Shown here: positions 59,892 through 64,000 of the stretch, piece after piece
How positions within the stretch are numbered: position 1 is the first letter of the stretch
Layout: each line of letters opens with the position of its first letter
Assembly (NCBI GenBank): GCA_023846275.1
Contig: CM043868.1
Coordinates: 9,133,653-9,197,652, forward strand
DNA: 64,000 nucleotides
Source: Vanilla planifolia
Taxonomy: Eukaryota; Streptophyta; Magnoliopsida; Asparagales; Orchidaceae
Direction of reading: 5' to 3'
The notes under the pieces: generated by a model
Databases searched by the model: none
Told to the model about the DNA's origin: nothing
Seen by the model: only the letters and a program-made list of their open reading frames with translations
Position numbers and translations under genes: made by a program

Positions 59892-60003
59892 TGATGTTGT
59901 CATGTGTTAATGGATGCTATTTCCCTTATTGAGTTCCCATGTATTTCCTGAATACTTGTTTCTTATTATCAAAAGGGGTCGAAGCCATACAGGTCATCCC
60001 CAA

Positions 60004-61434
60004 TTATGGGGGTTCAAAAACAAAATCAGTAAATATGAGCTTTTTAAGCAATCTGGGTAGAGGCATACCCCTTTCCCAGAAGAAATCAGCAAAACAGGCC
60101 CTCTTGGCAATCCAGTCAGCGGGGGCATTCCCCTCGCGAAGAATGTGAGAGAAACGTGTAGTCAGTCTGTGCCTAGCATAATGAAGGGCATCTGAAAAGA
60201 CGTGGGAGTCCGTAAGGTGATTAAGCAGATGAGTCACCTCCTGAATAGCAGTAGTCAAATCTGTCTGGAACTCAATAGCCATGGAATGTTGAAGCTTTGT
60301 CATAGCCAAGACAAGAGCTTCAAATAGCGCATGAGCCTCCATAGTGTTACTGGAGTGTGAAATAAGGGACTTACCCAAAGCAACAAGCGGTTGGCCAAGG
60401 TGATCTCTAGCAATAATGCCAATCCCCGCAGAGTCTCCAGAAACAGCAGCATCACAGTTGATAATGAGCCATCCTGTGGGGGGAGGAAGCCAAATGGAGG
60501 TAAAGTGACCCAATGGGTGTAGCTTCCTGCTGGACAAGGATGGAGAGTGGAGAGGATGTGACGCAATGGCATTGACCTCAAATTTGATCTTGCGAGTAAG
60601 AACACTATAGCTAAAAGTAGGGCTCTTATGCATCTTCAAATTGCGGTTAGCCCAAATGTAATACATAGCTGTAGAGATCACCGCAAGGTGATAAGCCATA
60701 TCCTCCCTTCTAGCCCCAGGCCAACCTGTGGGCGAGAAGATGCAAGCAAATGTGCTATCCAAATCAATCAAAGGCAACCCCTGCAACAAACCAATCGCGG
60801 CAGCAGAAGTGTCTAACATATGATCAGACCAAATATGTTGGGCATGCTTGCAAGTCCAAAAGACATGGTAAGGGGTTTCAACTTCATCACAGCCCCAAGG
60901 GCACGAGACATCACTTCTCAAGTATCTCCTAGCACACCAAGAAGCCGTGGGGATAAGGTCCCTCGCAACCTGCCAAATAAAGATGCGCACTCTCGGTGTG
61001 GTTCTCAGCTTCCAAATCCATGCAAAATGATTCCTCTGATGATCTCCATAAGAATGTAGAATGATATCTCTATAGAACCCAGCACAAGAGACATGGCTCA
61101 AGCCAGTAGTGGCTTGAACAAGCTCGTCCGAAGTTCCACAATGCCTCCATGGGATGCGACAAATCCTATCACAGAGGTGAGGGCCCGCCCAAGAAGTGAT
61201 GGCGTCAAGGTTCCAACATCCCCTCTCAGTCATACAGTCAAGGATCGAAATTGGCCAGGTGACCTCCATATTGATATATGTGGGCCACCACCTTATGGGG
61301 AGAAAATCTAACCAGTTGTCCTGAATGAAATCAATAGTATTGTCATCACCAACCTGCCAAACAAAACCCTGGATGGCATAAGAGAACCCCGAACAAGACG
61401 GCAAGCATGTGAAGCTCCACGGGTCACCCGGCAT
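60004..61434 (-). CDS. LINE ORF2, C-terminal part after frameshift
   Basis: 476 codons holding the region after reverse transcriptase. The zinc-binding segment is at about 130-205 (C178, C182, H190, C195). RNase H is at about 318-450 with D328, E366, D392 and D440, introduced by PPPTGWLIINCDAA. It overlaps the 894-codon frame at 61308-63992 in another frame. The two together make a normal plant LINE ORF2, and the shift lies about 61380-61400, where the upstream frame turns from LVRGS to unrelated residues and this frame takes up with YAIQGFVWQVGD. The annotated Met is therefore not a real start. It resembles the 5'-truncated LINE at 35048-36136. Confidence 0.88.
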   Translation of the reverse strand: MPGDPWSFTCLPSCSGFSYAIQGFVWQVGDDNTIDFIQDNWLDFLPIRWWPTYINMEVTWPISILDCMTERGCWNLDAITSWAGPHLCDRICRIPWRHCGTSDELVQATTGLSHVSCAGFYRDIILHSYGDHQRNHFAWIWKLRTTPRVRIFIWQVARDLIPTASWCARRYLRSDVSCPWGCDEVETPYHVFWTCKHAQHIWSDHMLDTSAAAIGLLQGLPLIDLDSTFACIFSPTGWPGARREDMAYHLAVISTAMYYIWANRNLKMHKSPTFSYSVLTRKIKFEVNAIASHPLHSPSLSSRKLHPLGHFTSIWLPPPTGWLIINCDAAVSGDSAGIGIIARDHLGQPLVALGKSLISHSSNTMEAHALFEALVLAMTKLQHSMAIEFQTDLTTAIQEVTHLLNHLTDSHVFSDALHYARHRLTTRFSHILREGNAPADWIAKRACFADFFWERGMPLPRLLKKLIFTDFVFEPP

Positions 61435-63992
61435 AGATTGTTACCTAATGGATACTTCTTCCTCATAATGTCCACCCAAAGGCAATCCTCACGAATAAGA
61501 AGTCTCCTACAGTGCTTCATAAGCAAAGCATGCTTCCAAATGCGAAGATGGACAAGACCCAGGCCTCCCAAGTCTTTTGGGAGAGAAACAGTGTGCCAAT
61601 CTGCGTAATGAATAGAATGATGGTGATCCGAACCACACCAGAGGAACGACCTCATGCATCTCTCAATCTCCTCCAAGGTCCCCAAAGGAACAACACAATG
61701 GCATAACACATAATTTGGGATAGCCCCAAGCACAGCCTTGATCATCACAACCCTGCCAGCTAATGAAATGTGTCTAACACTCCACTTAGCAATCTGGTCC
61801 TCTATCATCTGAATGATATAATTGAAATCCCTTTTGTGAAGGAGGGTGGCCGAGATAGGGACCCCTAAGTAAAGGAGTTTAGTACCTCTTGGTATCATTA
61901 ATTTCCGAGCCATAATACGTATCCTTTTCTCCCTCATGCCTCTACTGAAGTAAATGGAGGACTTACCCAAGTTAACCTTCAAGCCAGTATGCTTTGTGAA
62001 ACGTGAAAGAAGTTTTTCAACAGCACCAACAGAAACATGGGCAGCCGTAGCATATAGAATGATATCGTCAGCATATAATAGATGAGAGACAACAGGAGCA
62101 TCAGCAGAGCATCTAAAACCGAGTAAAGTCTTCTCCTCATACTTGTGTGCAATCATAGAGAAAAACTCTGTCACAATAGTGAATAGATAAGGTGATAGGG
62201 GACAACCTTGGCGTAAACCTCTAGAAGCCTGAATCCACGGGAGCCTCACACCATTAAGAAGAACCCCAAAACGAGGAGCCTCAATGCAAGCACGAACCCA
62301 ATCAATCCAAACCAGCGGAAACCCCATCAGATGCATCATCTCAACAATAAAATCCCACCTGACACTATCATAAGCCTGTTCCAAGTCTAGTTTAATAGCC
62401 ATGAAGCCAGTCTCAGAGGAGGAAGAATGCATCCTAGTTGCCATCTCCTGAGCAATGAAAATATTATCAGAAATGGTTCTCCCAGGAACAAAGGCTCCCT
62501 GCTCAGAAGCAATAATAGAAGGGAGAACAGTCTTCAATCTATTCACCAAGATCCTTGCCACAATCTTGTATATGAGATTGCACAAGCTAATGGGTCTGAA
62601 ATGTTCAGTTTTGCAAGCCCCCTGTCTTTTTGGGATAAGGACCACCAAGGTGTCCTTCCAAGAACATGGCATCCGACGGTCACTAAAAAAACAAGATACA
62701 GCCTGGATGATATCCTCACGCATGATATCCCAGTAACCAACGATAAACTCAGAGGTAGTCTCATCAACACCAGGTACCTTATTTCTCTTACATGACCGAA
62801 TTGCAGCCAAAATCTCCTCAGTAGATACATCACGGACCAGACTGGAATGTTGCTCTAAACTGATGCAAGCATGTGACATGTGTCTCACCGAAGGTAGGGC
62901 GTCAAGATCACTCCCCCATTTCGCACCAAAATACTGCATAAGGGCCTCCCCAATCAATCCTGAAGCGTCAAGCTCACTTCCATCCTCATTAATCAGCTTG
63001 GTAATCAAGTTATTCCTCCATCTCGAAGTTGCAGCAGCATGGAAGAACCTAGAGTTTCTGTCCCCAAGAGTTGCCCAATGAAGTTTTGCCCGTTGCCACC
63101 ACCATTTTTCCTCTAAAGCACAACCTCTATTGAATTCTGTGATAAGATTCCCAAGATAACAATGCTTATCCTCAATAAGTCCCCCATTAGACTCTTTATT
63201 TTGCATTTTGGTAATCAATCTTTCCCTATCAATGTTTGTTCTTGCAATGTTCCCCATGTCCCTCTTGCTCAATCTATGCAAAGCCACCATGCATCTGTGA
63301 AATTTTATAGTAAGAGAGGTCATCCTGTCACCATTCGCCTTCCTTTTCCACACATCCCTCACAATACCTGCAGAGTTAGGATTGTCAAGCCAAACATTTT
63401 CGAATCTGTACCTAGGTATAACCAGCAAAGTAGATCTATTACCAACAGACACAACAAGGGGGCAATGATCAGACCCAATGCACGCCAGATGAGCAACCGA
63501 CAATGAAGGGTGGGAACACAATCCTTTGGAATTGATGAGTACACGATCAAGCCTTTCCCAAATTCTTGCGCTCCCCTTCCTACCATTGCACCACGTGTAT
63601 CGATTCCCCACAAAACCAAGGTCAACAAGGCTAAGCTCCTGCATCACATCATGGAATTCCTGTTGCCCCAAGCCGAAAGTAAAAGGTTTTCCCCCTTTTT
63701 TCTCCTCCTGAGATAAAACAATGTTGAAATCCCCTAAGACCATCATAGGGCTGTCCTGAGTTGACTCCTCCCTTAGGATTTGCCAGATGCCCCTGCAATG
63801 ATACGCGTCCTTGGGGGAATAAACAACACAACACCTAATATGTATGTCACAGCTAAGTCCCACCTCCATCACAACAACATGTGTAGATAATCTAGTAATG
63901 CTTAAGACCACCTCTTGCCTCCAGAGAATAACAATGCCCCCAGACTTCCCTTCGACCGGTTGAGCCACAAAGCTCCATTCCCTACCCAACAA
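61308..63992 (-). CDS. LINE ORF2: endonuclease and reverse transcriptase
   Basis: 894 codons, N-terminally incomplete at the window edge; the Met at 63992 is simply the first in view. Residues 1-185 are the APE-type endonuclease, with GDFN at 87-90 and SDHCPL at 174-179; its N-terminal catalytic residues lie outside. Reverse transcriptase spans about 447-715, with FRPISL at 465-470, the LDLEQAYDSV motif near 535-544, GLRQGCPLSP at 592-601 and YADD at 640-643. The frame then leaves the normal reading after about residue 865, where a one-base shift moves the remainder into the frame at 60004-61434. Without that shift the element would look competent in this part. Confidence 0.93.
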   Translation of the reverse strand: MLGREWSFVAQPVEGKSGGIVILWRQEVVLSITRLSTHVVVMEVGLSCDIHIRCCVVYSPKDAYHCRGIWQILREESTQDSPMMVLGDFNIVLSQEEKKGGKPFTFGLGQQEFHDVMQELSLVDLGFVGNRYTWCNGRKGSARIWERLDRVLINSKGLCSHPSLSVAHLACIGSDHCPLVVSVGNRSTLLVIPRYRFENVWLDNPNSAGIVRDVWKRKANGDRMTSLTIKFHRCMVALHRLSKRDMGNIARTNIDRERLITKMQNKESNGGLIEDKHCYLGNLITEFNRGCALEEKWWWQRAKLHWATLGDRNSRFFHAAATSRWRNNLITKLINEDGSELDASGLIGEALMQYFGAKWGSDLDALPSVRHMSHACISLEQHSSLVRDVSTEEILAAIRSCKRNKVPGVDETTSEFIVGYWDIMREDIIQAVSCFFSDRRMPCSWKDTLVVLIPKRQGACKTEHFRPISLCNLIYKIVARILVNRLKTVLPSIIASEQGAFVPGRTISDNIFIAQEMATRMHSSSSETGFMAIKLDLEQAYDSVRWDFIVEMMHLMGFPLVWIDWVRACIEAPRFGVLLNGVRLPWIQASRGLRQGCPLSPYLFTIVTEFFSMIAHKYEEKTLLGFRCSADAPVVSHLLYADDIILYATAAHVSVGAVEKLLSRFTKHTGLKVNLGKSSIYFSRGMREKRIRIMARKLMIPRGTKLLYLGVPISATLLHKRDFNYIIQMIEDQIAKWSVRHISLAGRVVMIKAVLGAIPNYVLCHCVVPLGTLEEIERCMRSFLWCGSDHHHSIHYADWHTVSLPKDLGGLGLVHLRIWKHALLMKHCRRLLIREDCLWVDIMRKKYPLGNNLCRVTRGASHACRLVRGSLMPSRVLFGRLVMTILLISFRTTG

Positions 63993-64000
63993 AGTGTCAA

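Larger units (their letters stand above)
59948..64000 (-). mobile_element. LINE (non-LTR retrotransposon), continues past window
   Basis: Minus-strand element whose 3' end lies at the left, inside the 3' untranslated remnant of PLR pseudogene 2: homology to the intact locus ends at GTATTTC (59941-59947). The minus strand ends with TTTTGATAATAAGAAACAAG. It carries endonuclease, reverse transcriptase, zinc-binding and RNase H domains in order. The 5' end, ORF1 and the start of the endonuclease are beyond the window. One frameshift splits ORF2. Confidence 0.93.

Noticed and set aside
59688..59903. Overlapping frames on both strands in PLR pseudogene 2 exon 2
   Set aside because: The minus-strand frames are shadows of the well-conserved exon; the plus-strand frame starts within the intron. 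The same holds for 37696-38007 at the intact gene.
60300..63834. Numerous short plus-strand frames across the LINE
   Set aside because: All are antisense to the ORF2 domains on the minus strand and have no independent support.

Overview
This window looks like nuclear DNA of a flowering plant. It is AT-rich and repeat-dense. Its single apparently functional host gene is an intron-containing pinoresinol-lariciresinol reductase (PLR) type gene of lignan biosynthesis. The rest is made of plant-type retroelements (a chromodomain Ty3/gypsy element, RNase H-bearing LINEs), a decayed rDNA fragment and many diverged duplicated blocks. The species cannot be named from the sequence. All similarity statements come from reading and comparing sequence by eye; no alignment was computed, so boundaries marked approximate may be off by tens of bases.

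Layout. 1-2239: decayed rDNA, with an inverted piece of 25S rRNA, a presumed external transcribed spacer and the 5' two thirds of an 18S gene. 2240-6041: repeat blocks (called R and T here) and a decayed 59-base satellite. 6042-13129: a complete young chromovirus with two 1190-base LTRs that read as identical, a CCTTG target duplication and one open 1591-residue gag-pol frame. 13130-19719: duplicated AT-rich blocks (S, V, W) and sequence in which nothing is recognised. 19720-20476: a PLR pseudogene (exons 3-4 only). 20477-34071: its downstream block, a 2-kb tandem duplication, a decayed minus-strand LTR element and further repeats. 34072-36513: repeated PLR upstream units split by a 5'-truncated LINE. 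36514-38869: the intact four-exon PLR gene (319 residues). 38870-45359: downstream block with R, T and S copies. 45360-49190: an old, internally deleted relative of the young chromovirus. 50105-57115: a second copy of the 26-33 kb region. 57640-59947: a second PLR copy broken by an internal deletion. 59948-64000: a long minus-strand LINE running off the window.

The simplest reading is a tandem PLR array. A unit of repeat block plus PLR gene was duplicated at least twice, leaving one intact gene between a 5'-truncated copy and a copy that lost its 3' half. Mobile elements then invaded it. Two related LINEs lie on the same strand, one directly beside each of the two right-hand PLR copies. The coding capacity is therefore one enzyme gene plus transposon proteins; I found no evidence of an undescribed multi-gene system. 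The most unusual items are the GC-rich 20-base minisatellite carried inside both chromovirus LTRs, with the pol frame running into the 3' LTR and stopping at its edge, the inverted rDNA relic, and the LINE that sits exactly between two copies of a ~0.5-kb PLR promoter segment.
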